Shown here: positions 1 through 6,298 of the stretch, piece after piece
Position numbering within the stretch: the first letter of the stretch is position 1
Layout of the letters: the number at the start of each line of letters is the position of its first letter
Source: an uncultured Acetatifactor sp.
GTDB lineage: Bacteria; Bacillota; Clostridia; Lachnospirales; Lachnospiraceae
Reading direction: 5' to 3'
DNA: 8,472 nucleotides
Assembly (NCBI GenBank): GCA_947631715.1
Contig: CANRMK010000095.1
Span: 1-8,472, forward strand
The notes under the pieces: model-generated
Databases searched by the model: none
Seen by the model: only the letters and a program-made list of their open reading frames with translations
What the model was told of the DNA's origin: nothing
Program-made: the position numbers and the translations under genes

Positions 1-106
1 TTACGTGCGGAGCCGAGCGGAAGCGCGTCTGCCGGGAGAACATCGGCAGTACCGGGCGTGACTTGCAAGGGAATGGCCAAACTGTTACCTTTCTCACATT
101 ATCATA
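1..106. other. Unassigned stretch upstream of the prs promoter
   Basis: I find no supportable gene here. All three plus-strand frames can be read from base 1, one ending at a TGA at 59-61 and another at a TAA at 135-137, so the 3' end of an upstream plus-strand gene may be present, but no recognisable family signature decides the frame. An inverted repeat, CTGCCG (29-34) with CGGCAG (44-49), can form a 6-bp hairpin with a 9-nt loop. It is not followed by a T tract, so I do not call it a terminator. Confidence 0.3.
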
Positions 107-120
107 CAAGAAATTTCTTG
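107..120. promoter_or_regulatory. 14-bp perfect palindrome, candidate operator of prs
   Basis: CAAGAAATTTCTTG is a perfect inverted repeat with no spacer. Its right end shares the bases TTG with the -35 hexamer of the prs promoter at 118-123. A protein dimer bound here would compete with RNA polymerase, so a repressor site is the natural reading. It is too AT-rich and has no loop, so it is unlikely to act as an RNA hairpin. The regulator is not known; it does not resemble the PurR box of Bacillus as I recall it. Confidence 0.45.
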
Positions 121-146
121 ACGTGTCACTACCATAATGTTATAAA
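118..146 (+). promoter_or_regulatory. Sigma-A type promoter of prs
   Basis: The -35 hexamer TTGACG (118-123) and the -10 hexamer TATAAA (141-146) are separated by 17 bp, the optimal spacing for the housekeeping sigma factor; each differs from consensus at one position. Transcription would start near 152-154, leaving a leader of about 75 nt before the start codon at 230. The promoter rules out the in-frame ATG at 146, whose first base is the last base of the -10 box. Confidence 0.75.
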
Positions 147-155
147 TGAAATGTC

Positions 156-208
156 AGGCAAGACGCAAAAGCGTCCGCCTTTCTTCTGTGCCGCAAAAAT
201 CCCACAGA
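156..208 (+). promoter_or_regulatory. prs leader with two tandem hairpins
   Basis: The first hairpin has a perfect inner stem GACGC (162-166) / GCGTC (171-175) around an AAAA loop, extended through a small internal loop by AGGC (156-159) / GCCT (177-180), and is followed by a short pyrimidine run. The second pairs TCTGTG (185-190) with CACAGA (203-208) around a 12-nt loop and ends ten nucleotides before the AAAGGAG ribosome binding site (218-224). The first stem lies close to the predicted 5' end, so it could protect the transcript or act as a weak attenuator. It does not match a riboswitch class that I recognise. Confidence 0.35.
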
Positions 209-229
209 CAGATACATAAAGGAGATCTC

Positions 230-1429
230 ATGCCGAACTTAAAAGAACTGGAAAACGCCATGCCCGTTGCTCCGCTGAAGCTTGCGGCCCTGCCCTCCGC
301 GGAAAAGATGGCCCGCAGGATCAACGATTATCTGGTAGAATTCAGGAAAAGCATACACAACGACAAGGTCAAGAAAGACCCTGCCTTTCACGGATACATT
401 GAAAATAACTATCTGGTGGACGTACAGACGCCCCGCTTTGGAAGCGGTGAGGCCAAGGCCCTGTTCGGCGAATCAATCCGGGGAAAGGATCTCTTTCTTC
501 TGGTAGATGTGTGCAACCACAGCATCACATACAATATGTACGGCCACGAGAACCATATGTCCCCCGATGACCACTATCAGGATCTGAAGCGCGTGATCGC
601 CGCCTGCAACGGCAAGGCCCGCAGGGTGAACGTGATCATGCCCTTTCTCTATGAGGGGCGCCAGCACAAGAGAAGCGGCCGCGAATCCTTAGACTGCGCC
701 TTTGCCCTGAAAGAACTGCGCGATATGGGCATCAGCAATTTTATCACCTTCGACGCCCACGATCCAAGGGTGGTCAATGCCATTCCCTTAAACGGCTTCG
801 ACAATTTTACGCCTCCCTATCAGTTCATAAAGGCGCTTCTGCACTCTGAGCAGGACCTGATCGTGGACAAGGAGCATCTGATCGTGATAAGCCCCGACGA
901 GGGCGCTCTGGACCGTGCGATCTACTTTGCAAGCGTGCTGGGGGTTGACACGGGCATGTTCTACAAGCGACGGGACTATTCCACCATTGTGAACGGAAAG
1001 AATCCCATCGTGGCCCATGAATTTCTGGGCGATAACATCGACGGCAAGGATATCATCATCATCGACGATATGATCTCCTCCGGCGGGAGCATGCTGGACA
1101 CTGCCAGACAGCTTAAGTCCATGAACGCTCGCAGAGTTTTCATCTGCTGTACTTTCGGCCTCTTTACCGATGGCCTGAAAGCCTTTGACAACGCATATGA
1201 GCAGGGGTATTTCGACAAGGTAGTCACCACGGACCTGACGTATCTGCCGCCCGAGCTCTATTCCAGGCCGTACTTCATTGAAGCCGATATGAGCAAGTTC
1301 GTCGCTTCCCTGATCGACTTTATGAACCACGACGCCTCCCTGTCCAACACTCTGGCCACCACGGACAAGATCCACAGCATTCTGGATGCCTATAACCAGC
1401 GGCTTGACGTGGAGCTGGATATGGAGTGA
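230..1429 (+). CDS. prs: Ribose-phosphate pyrophosphokinase (PRPP synthetase), long clostridial form
   Basis: Cytosolic enzyme that transfers pyrophosphate from ATP to ribose 5-phosphate, giving PRPP for purine, pyrimidine, histidine, tryptophan and NAD synthesis. I place the start at 230 (399 residues) because AAAGGAG lies 5 nt upstream and the in-frame ATG at 146 falls on the promoter. The two-lobed fold is recognisable: an ATP-binding loop with R144-Q145, a metal-site histidine H177 in the DAHD segment, the flexible-loop KRR at 246-248, and the PRPP-binding loop at 279-287. That loop reads DDMISSGGS rather than the usual DD-I-I-DTGGT, so the third acidic residue is a serine (S283). Typical bacterial Prs has about 315 residues; the extra length is mainly an N-terminal extension and insertions in the first lobe. 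Family membership is clear; full PRPP synthetase activity is inferred. It is monocistronic in this window and converges with the kinase gene with zero spacing. Confidence 0.88.
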   Translation: MPNLKELENAMPVAPLKLAALPSAEKMARRINDYLVEFRKSIHNDKVKKDPAFHGYIENNYLVDVQTPRFGSGEAKALFGESIRGKDLFLLVDVCNHSITYNMYGHENHMSPDDHYQDLKRVIAACNGKARRVNVIMPFLYEGRQHKRSGRESLDCAFALKELRDMGISNFITFDAHDPRVVNAIPLNGFDNFTPPYQFIKALLHSEQDLIVDKEHLIVISPDEGALDRAIYFASVLGVDTGMFYKRRDYSTIVNGKNPIVAHEFLGDNIDGKDIIIIDDMISSGGSMLDTARQLKSMNARRVFICCTFGLFTDGLKAFDNAYEQGYFDKVVTTDLTYLPPELYSRPYFIEADMSKFVASLIDFMNHDASLSNTLATTDKIHSILDAYNQRLDVELDME

Positions 1430-4147
1430 TCAATCCGCCTCGCCTGCGTATTCCGGGAATCTCAGAACGGTCTTGAACAGGTCTCCGTCCAGGAAGATCT
1501 CAAAGGCGCCCCCCTGGGCCTGGACCAGGTTCTTTGCGATGGAAAGGCCAAGGCCGCTTCCCTCCGTGCTGCGCGAGGAATCGCCGCGGATAAACCGTTC
1601 TGTCAGCTCCTCCGGGCTGATGTTCATCTGCTGTTTCGAGATGTTCTTGATGGATACTGTGATCTTTCCGTCCTCCACTTCCGTATCGATATAGACTCTT
1701 GTGCCCTCCAGCGCGTACTTACAGATATTGTGAAAAAGATTTTCCATCACCCGCCACATTCTTCTGCTGTCCGCATAGATGTAGGCCGGCGCATCGTCCG
1801 CCGAAAAAATGACCTGCAGGGAGGCCTCCTCCAGTTTTTCTGAAAATTCTCCAAGGCTCTGGTTGATCAGCTCCGCAAGATCCAGCTTTTCCCGCTCCAG
1901 ATCGATATTCCCGGACGAGATCTTGGACGCCTCCACAAGATCGTCCGTCAGCTGCTTCAGCCTCTGTGCCTTGCTGTCTAAGATATCGATATACCCTTTC
2001 GCAGGCTCGCTCTCTATTTTCAGCCGCTTCAAAAGATCCACATAGCTGATGATGGAGGTCAGGGGCGTCTTGATATCGTGGGACACATTTGTGATCAGGT
2101 CCGTCTTCATCTGCTCGTCCTTCATGCTGGTGCGGACCGCTTTCCGGATACCCTCGCCGATGTTGTTCACCGCATCTGCAAGCTCCCTGCTGGCGCCGTG
2201 CAGACTTTCCGTATCCAGCTTAAAGTCCACCTCGCCGTCCCGGATCCGGTTGATGCCGTCCACAATCTCTTTCTGCTCTGCGCTGCGCTTGAACAGCAGC
2301 ACTCCCACCGCCCCGTCGATCAGGACCAGAACGATGATCGTGCCCACAGCGTACCCGGTCCGCTCCCTTAAATGATAGATAAAGAAAAGGCCGATCAGGT
2401 TCGCGAACAGGAACAGGTTATAGGGAAGCAGCGTGCTCACCGCAACGCTCCGGTGGCGGAATACGAAATGCACCATTCTGCCAAGAGAGCTCACCAGCCA
2501 GTGCAGGAAGCTGTCCTCCCACAAATTCCAGGATTTAAAGCGGCGCACAAGGCTGTACCAGAACAGGCACAGCATGGCGCTCACATACACGCCGTAAAAG
2601 CCGAACACACTGTAATGGTACAGCCGGTTCAGCTGGATCCCCATCATTTCCGCCGGGACTACTCCCGCTGTCTCCGCCACAGCCATGATCAGCCGAAATC
2701 CCAGATATCCTGCAAAGACCGCCCCGGCGGCAAAGAGCAGCAGGACCTCCGTCCAGATATGATCAAAGCGGTTCAGATACCTGACCTTTTCCCCCTCCTC
2801 GTCATAAGCGTTTCCTGCGGTCACGGTCATCTGAACGGCCAGCGCCAGCCAGCACAGGGTCAAAAATCCGATCAGCACAAAGATCTTTGTCACGTTCGGC
2901 ACTATCTTCTCATAGATCCTGTGCGCCTCATAAAAGGCATCTGTCTCCGCCGCATACCCGGTGTCCACTCCCAGCCAGATATGTGTCGTGTCCGGATAGG
3001 CGTATTCATAGAGACTGATATATTTGTCGATCTCCTCCTCGCTTAAGGTCATATTTCCCATAAACACCAAGCTGTCGGGATAATAGATCAGATGTCCCCT
3101 GTACTCCGAAAAGTACTCCGTCACCTCCTCGTCGGAGAACTTTTCCAGCTCCGGCATATTGGTGTACGTGAGGATACCCTGATCCGTGGTCAGGCGCACC
3201 ATATATTTCACATTGCTGTTCCCCTCGCTGTAGGCCGGGTCGCAGAGCTGATACCGCTCGTAATTGAGAGTGAGATTCTCTATGGCGGCCGACAGATTGT
3301 CCTGCAGGCGCATATAATCCACCCAGTTGTCCGTCATCTCCACCAGCTGGCGCACGCCTCCCTCGGCATCGTAACGGCAGTTGAGCATGGGAAATGACAC
3401 CATAAGGCTTCCGTCATCCTCTCTGGAGATCCTCACGTTGTCCAGATCCTGAGCCATGATATAGGAGAATGCCATATCCTCCAGCTGCTCCTCCGCAAAG
3501 TCATCCATCCGGCTTTGCAGAGCAGCCAGCTCCTCCGATGTCCTGCCATCCGGCGGCAGATCCTCCTCCGGGAGATCTGCTGCGTCTCCGCCGTCCCCAT
3601 CCGTCCCGTCCGGCACAGTGTCCGCCTGCTCCGTGACCCGGAAAAAGCCGTTGAAAACAAGCTGGTCATATTTGTCCAGCGCATAGTTCTCCGGATAGAT
3701 ACAATAGCCGAAATAGTTGATGAACTCCGACATGCTCATTGTCCGGTCAGTGTAATCTATCCCATGCTTTCCCCACTTGATCAGGTCGTCCAGCTCATAG
3801 ACCGCCGTGACGGCACAGTCCCGGTCAACGCCCAGCTGTCGTGCGTAAGCCGTCACGTCCACCTTTTTTGCGGGATTGAAATCCCCGTCCGTCTCCAGCT
3901 GCCCCTTGATGGCCACAAGCTGAGTGATATCGGACACAGCGTTTTTGAACAGATCGTCGTAAACGGACGATTCCTCAAATTCCTGCCCGGCGTTCGTGGG
4001 AAAGATCTTATATACGTGGGTCCCGTTGATGGAATCCACCGCAATATAGGAATTCAGCAGAAGCCACGCTACCGCCAGCATGATCCCGGCTGCGAGAAGA
4101 TGCTGGAGCAGGCCTATGCCGATCCGTTTTACCGTATTTTTTTTCAT
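1430..4147 (-). CDS. Membrane sensor histidine kinase (VanS-like kinase core, large extracytoplasmic domain)
   Basis: 905-residue sensor of the two-component pair with the regulator just upstream (48-nt gap; GGGAG 5 nt before the ATG). Residues 9-32 form a first membrane segment, about 33-420 an extracytoplasmic domain of unknown ligand, and further hydrophobic segments lie near 421-443, 465-490, 508-533, 570-592 and 600-620. A HAMP-like linker (about 620-672) leads to the dimerisation helix with phospho-acceptor H690 in the sequence NVSHDIKTPLT. The ATPase domain has an N box at 802-811 (N803, N807), an F-box-like RFIRGD at 851-856 and G2 box GSGLGL at 863-868. The usual G1 motif D-x-G-x-G is replaced by NISKQQ starting at N835, a variant I believe occurs in clostridial VanS-like kinases. 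Residues 176-203 of the sensor region are an acidic, Asp/Gly/Pro-rich linker. The signal is unknown; neighbour pgeF hints at the cell wall. Last gene of the run; its stop abuts the prs stop. Confidence 0.88.
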   Translation of the reverse strand: MKKNTVKRIGIGLLQHLLAAGIMLAVAWLLLNSYIAVDSINGTHVYKIFPTNAGQEFEESSVYDDLFKNAVSDITQLVAIKGQLETDGDFNPAKKVDVTAYARQLGVDRDCAVTAVYELDDLIKWGKHGIDYTDRTMSMSEFINYFGYCIYPENYALDKYDQLVFNGFFRVTEQADTVPDGTDGDGGDAADLPEEDLPPDGRTSEELAALQSRMDDFAEEQLEDMAFSYIMAQDLDNVRISREDDGSLMVSFPMLNCRYDAEGGVRQLVEMTDNWVDYMRLQDNLSAAIENLTLNYERYQLCDPAYSEGNSNVKYMVRLTTDQGILTYTNMPELEKFSDEEVTEYFSEYRGHLIYYPDSLVFMGNMTLSEEEIDKYISLYEYAYPDTTHIWLGVDTGYAAETDAFYEAHRIYEKIVPNVTKIFVLIGFLTLCWLALAVQMTVTAGNAYDEEGEKVRYLNRFDHIWTEVLLLFAAGAVFAGYLGFRLIMAVAETAGVVPAEMMGIQLNRLYHYSVFGFYGVYVSAMLCLFWYSLVRRFKSWNLWEDSFLHWLVSSLGRMVHFVFRHRSVAVSTLLPYNLFLFANLIGLFFIYHLRERTGYAVGTIIVLVLIDGAVGVLLFKRSAEQKEIVDGINRIRDGEVDFKLDTESLHGASRELADAVNNIGEGIRKAVRTSMKDEQMKTDLITNVSHDIKTPLTSIISYVDLLKRLKIESEPAKGYIDILDSKAQRLKQLTDDLVEASKISSGNIDLEREKLDLAELINQSLGEFSEKLEEASLQVIFSADDAPAYIYADSRRMWRVMENLFHNICKYALEGTRVYIDTEVEDGKITVSIKNISKQQMNISPEELTERFIRGDSSRSTEGSGLGLSIAKNLVQAQGGAFEIFLDGDLFKTVLRFPEYAGEAD

Positions 4148-4195
4148 ACCGACTCCCGTGATCCCGCCCCTGCGGAATCATTCCATGCACGCTCT

Positions 4196-4891
4196 CTAAG
4201 GCTGTTTTTCTATCTTATAGCCCACGCCCCAGACTACTTTCAGGTATCTGGGCTCCCTGGGATTGATCTCGATCTTCTCCCTGATGTGGCGGATATGCAC
4301 GGCCACCGTATTGTCCGCTCCGATGGCGTCCTCGTTCCAGATGCTCTCATAAATCTGGTCTATGGAGAACACCCGGCCCTGGTTCTTCATGAGCAGGAGC
4401 AGAATGCTGTACTCTATGGGGGTCATTTTCACCGGCTCATCATCCACGGTCACCTGCTTGGTCTCATCGTTGATCACAAGCCCGCCCGTCTGATAGACAG
4501 ATCTGTTCTCCACGTTCAGGCTGCCCAGAGAGGTATAGCGGCGCAGGTTGGATTTCACCCTGGCCAGAAGCTCCAGAGGGTTGAACGGCTTGGTGATATA
4601 ATCGTCCGCCCCGATGTTGAGCCCCAGGATCTTATCCGTATCCTCCGACTTCGCACTGAGGATAATGATGGGGATACTGCTGTATTCACGGATCTTTAAC
4701 GTTGCCCGGATACCGTCCAGCTTCGGCATCATCACATCCATGATCAAAAGGTGGATCTCCTCTTTCTTTAACAGCTCTATGGCCTGCTCGCCGTCATAGG
4801 CCTTATAGATCCGGTATCCGTCCTGGCTTAAATAGATCTCGATCGCATCCACGATCTCCTTATCGTCATCACAGACAAGTATATTTGCCAT
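4196..4891 (-). CDS. OmpR/PhoB-family response regulator (VanR-like)
   Basis: 231-residue DNA-binding regulator, expected to be phosphorylated by the kinase encoded 48 nt downstream. The receiver domain (about 1-115) shows the acidic cluster D8-D9-D10, phospho-acceptor D52 in IMDVMMP, switch residue S79 in ILSAK and K101 in the ITKPF motif. The C-terminal winged helix (about 130-230) has the typical TPIEYSILLLL segment, the NTVAVHIRHIREKI recognition helix and the final VWGVGYKIE hairpin. I choose the ATG at 4891 because GGAGG lies 5 nt before it and MANILVCDDD is the normal family start; an in-frame GTG at 4927 and ATG at 4924 would add a non-family extension overlapping a repeat. Two 9-bp direct repeats lie 36-64 bp upstream and may be its own binding sites. 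Target genes cannot be read from the window. Confidence 0.93.
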   Translation of the reverse strand: MANILVCDDDKEIVDAIEIYLSQDGYRIYKAYDGEQAIELLKKEEIHLLIMDVMMPKLDGIRATLKIREYSSIPIIILSAKSEDTDKILGLNIGADDYITKPFNPLELLARVKSNLRRYTSLGSLNVENRSVYQTGGLVINDETKQVTVDDEPVKMTPIEYSILLLLMKNQGRVFSIDQIYESIWNEDAIGADNTVAVHIRHIREKIEINPREPRYLKVVWGVGYKIEKQP

Positions 4892-4903
4892 ACGTTCCTC
4901 CGT

Positions 4904-4920
4904 GCCGCCTGCAAAGCGGC
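4904..4920. repeat. Short inverted repeat just upstream of the response regulator RBS
   Basis: GCCGC (4904-4908) and GCGGC (4916-4920) are separated by 7 nt and can form a 5-bp hairpin on the minus-strand transcript. It ends a few bases before the GGAGG of the response regulator gene and has no T tract, so it is not a terminator. It may influence translation start, or may be chance. Confidence 0.2.
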
Positions 4921-4926
4921 TCATCA

Positions 4927-4955
4927 CAAATTCAGATACTGCGGGGCAAATTCAG
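4927..4955 (-). promoter_or_regulatory. Two 9-bp direct repeats, candidate response regulator binding site
   Basis: The sequence CTGAATTTG on the minus strand occurs twice, at 4955-4947 and 4935-4927, exactly 20 bp apart start to start, about two helical turns. OmpR/PhoB-family regulators usually bind tandem direct repeats on one DNA face, so an autoregulatory site is plausible in this gap between pgeF and the regulator gene. I could not find a convincing -35/-10 pair beside it, so the associated promoter remains undefined. Confidence 0.35.
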
Positions 4956-4963
4956 GCCGCTCC

Positions 4964-5908
4964 TCAGTCTGCCTCCCCCAGGGGGCAGAGCATCATAAAT
5001 GCGGCCAGATTGCCGCGCCTGCCTCCGCTGGCCCGGTGGGAAAACAGCTCCTTACTGTTACAGCAGGTGCACACATCTGTGACCGAGATGTGCTCCGGCA
5101 AGATCCCGGCATCCGTCAGGATCAAATAATTGGCAAGCCAGAGATCCAGCTGGTATTTTCCGGGTACCCTGCCCGGCTCCACCACCCGGGGGACGTTTCC
5201 CTCCCGCCCCCGCCTCCAGCGGCTCTCCTCCGGGATCCGGCGCCTTGTTCTTTCTGTCTCACTGTCCAGTTCCCGAAAGTAACGGGCCACATCTTCTCCC
5301 ACCTCATAGCAGGACTGGCAGATCGAGGGCCCGATGGCAGCCCATATCTGTTCCGGCTTTGACCCGAAAGCACGCTCCATTTCCTGTACCATGCACCGCC
5401 CCATGCGGTCTGCGGTCCCCCTCCAGCCGGAATGGGCTGCGCCGATGGCACGGTGCACAGGATCCGCAAACAAAAGCGGGACGCAGTCCGCATAATAGGT
5501 CACCAGTCCAAGCCCCGGCTCGTCTGTCATCAGGCCGTCCACGTCCTGATAGTCTGCCGGCCTGGTGATCCCTTTCCCCCTGTCCTCTCCAGTCACCCGG
5601 CGGATATTGGTGGTGTGGGTCTGCCGGGAAGCGGTCATATCTTCCGGCGCACAGCCCAGGACATGGCCGATCCTGCGGTAGTTTTCCCTCACGGCCTCCT
5701 CACTGTCCCCCCGGGTAAAGCTGAGATTCATGGTGGAAAATTCTCCGCGGCTTACGCCGCCCGACCGCGTAGTCACAAGGTGCTTCACCATTCCCAGCCT
5801 CTCCAGGGCCGGAAAAGTAAGATATTCCAGCGACTGCCCCGGACCGATGGGGCAGCTGTTTATTTTTATCCCCTCTCCGAATCCGCTCAAGCTGCGTATC
5901 AGCTCCAT
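4964..5908 (-). CDS. pgeF: Peptidoglycan editing factor PgeF (YfiH/laccase-domain family)
   Basis: 314-residue member of the DUF152/YfiH family, long annotated as polyphenol oxidase or laccase-domain protein and, from work on E. coli YfiH, linked to correct L-Ala incorporation in peptidoglycan precursors; relatives also show purine-nucleoside activity. The metal-site residues are all visible: H98 in RQTHT, C142 in YADCVPLL and H159 in AAHSGWRGT. The C-terminal CTCC...FSHR...GR.GN..AF signature (about 280-305) is intact. I choose the ATG at 5908, which has GGGAG 8 nt upstream; the in-frame ATG at 5923 has its GGGAG only one base away. Family members are usually 250-280 residues; the excess includes an Arg/Glu-rich insertion at about 216-246. 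It follows yraN after 33 nt and precedes the regulator by 72 nt. Confidence 0.92.
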   Translation of the reverse strand: MELIRSLSGFGEGIKINSCPIGPGQSLEYLTFPALERLGMVKHLVTTRSGGVSRGEFSTMNLSFTRGDSEEAVRENYRRIGHVLGCAPEDMTASRQTHTTNIRRVTGEDRGKGITRPADYQDVDGLMTDEPGLGLVTYYADCVPLLFADPVHRAIGAAHSGWRGTADRMGRCMVQEMERAFGSKPEQIWAAIGPSICQSCYEVGEDVARYFRELDSETERTRRRIPEESRWRRGREGNVPRVVEPGRVPGKYQLDLWLANYLILTDAGILPEHISVTDVCTCCNSKELFSHRASGGRRGNLAAFMMLCPLGEAD

Positions 5909-5941
5909 GTTGCACGCTCCCATTCTCCCGTTTTGCTGCTC

Positions 5942-6298
5942 TTACCTGTATACATGGGGGAAAGCGTTCTGAATCCAGATGATCTCGTCCCCCTGGAGCG
6001 CCACCACGTCATAGCGCACGCTGTCCTGCCCTGCCGCACGGTGCGTATATCTGTAATGATCTGCCGTCCGGCATATTTTCCTCTGTTTCCGGATATCCAC
6101 CGCCTCCAGCGCATATCCTTTCGTATTCCCGCTGCGGTACTTTACCTCCACGAACACCAGATAGCCCTGATGGCTGCCGATCAGATCGATCTCACCCAGC
6201 CGGCATCTGTAGTTCTTCTCGAGGATCTTCATTCCCTGGCCGGCGAGGTATTCCGCAGCCCTCTGCTCTCCGCCGGCCCCTGTCTGTCTTTTGTTCAA
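5942..6298 (-). CDS. yraN: YraN family protein (UPF0102, predicted nuclease fold)
   Basis: 118-residue protein of the YraN/UPF0102 family, which has a restriction-endonuclease-like fold and no firmly established role. The signature residues are present: E11 in the N-terminal helix, the GEIDLI strand at 35-40 with D38, and the EVKYR motif at 51-55 with E51 and K53, matching a PD-(D/E)xK active site. The gene begins with TTG at 6298: that codon overlaps the TGA stop of the upstream FlhB-like gene in the tetramer TTGA, and AAAGGA lies a few bases before it. The next ATG (residue 23) would delete the conserved N-terminal helix, so TTG is preferred. Length is normal for the family. The overlap implies translational coupling with the gene before it. 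Confidence 0.9.
   Translation of the reverse strand: MNKRQTGAGGEQRAAEYLAGQGMKILEKNYRCRLGEIDLIGSHQGYLVFVEVKYRSGNTKGYALEAVDIRKQRKICRTADHYRYTHRAAGQDSVRYDVVALQGDEIIWIQNAFPHVYR

Noticed and set aside
29..49. CTGCCG/CGGCAG hairpin as a terminator
   Set aside because: The stem is only 6 bp with a 9-nt loop, and no T tract follows on either strand.
146..229. In-frame ATG at 146 as the start of prs (28 extra residues)
   Set aside because: The ATG begins on the last base of the -10 box, upstream of the predicted transcription start. It has no ribosome binding site, while 230 has AAAGGAG at 5 nt.
1513..1535. CCTGG/CCAGG hairpin followed by TTCTTT as the prs terminator inside the kinase gene
   Set aside because: The stem is short, the T tract is broken, and the bases encode the conserved segment just after the G2 box, so codon constraint explains them.
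3515..4699. Plus-strand reading frame of 394 residues
   Set aside because: It runs antisense across the kinase and regulator genes, both well supported by conserved motifs, and its translation is His/Arg/Pro-rich without family features.
4892..4927. Upstream GTG (4927) or ATG (4924) as response regulator start
   Set aside because: It would add 12 residues not found at the start of OmpR-family receivers, whereas 4891 has GGAGG at ideal spacing.
4892..4963. Terminator between pgeF and the response regulator gene
   Set aside because: Only short stems can be drawn (GCGG/CCGC, GCCGC/GCGGC) and none is followed by a T run, so no terminator is called.
5909..5923. ATG at 5923 as pgeF start
   Set aside because: Its GGGAG is only one base from the codon, too close for initiation; the ATG at 5908 has GGGAG at 8 nt.
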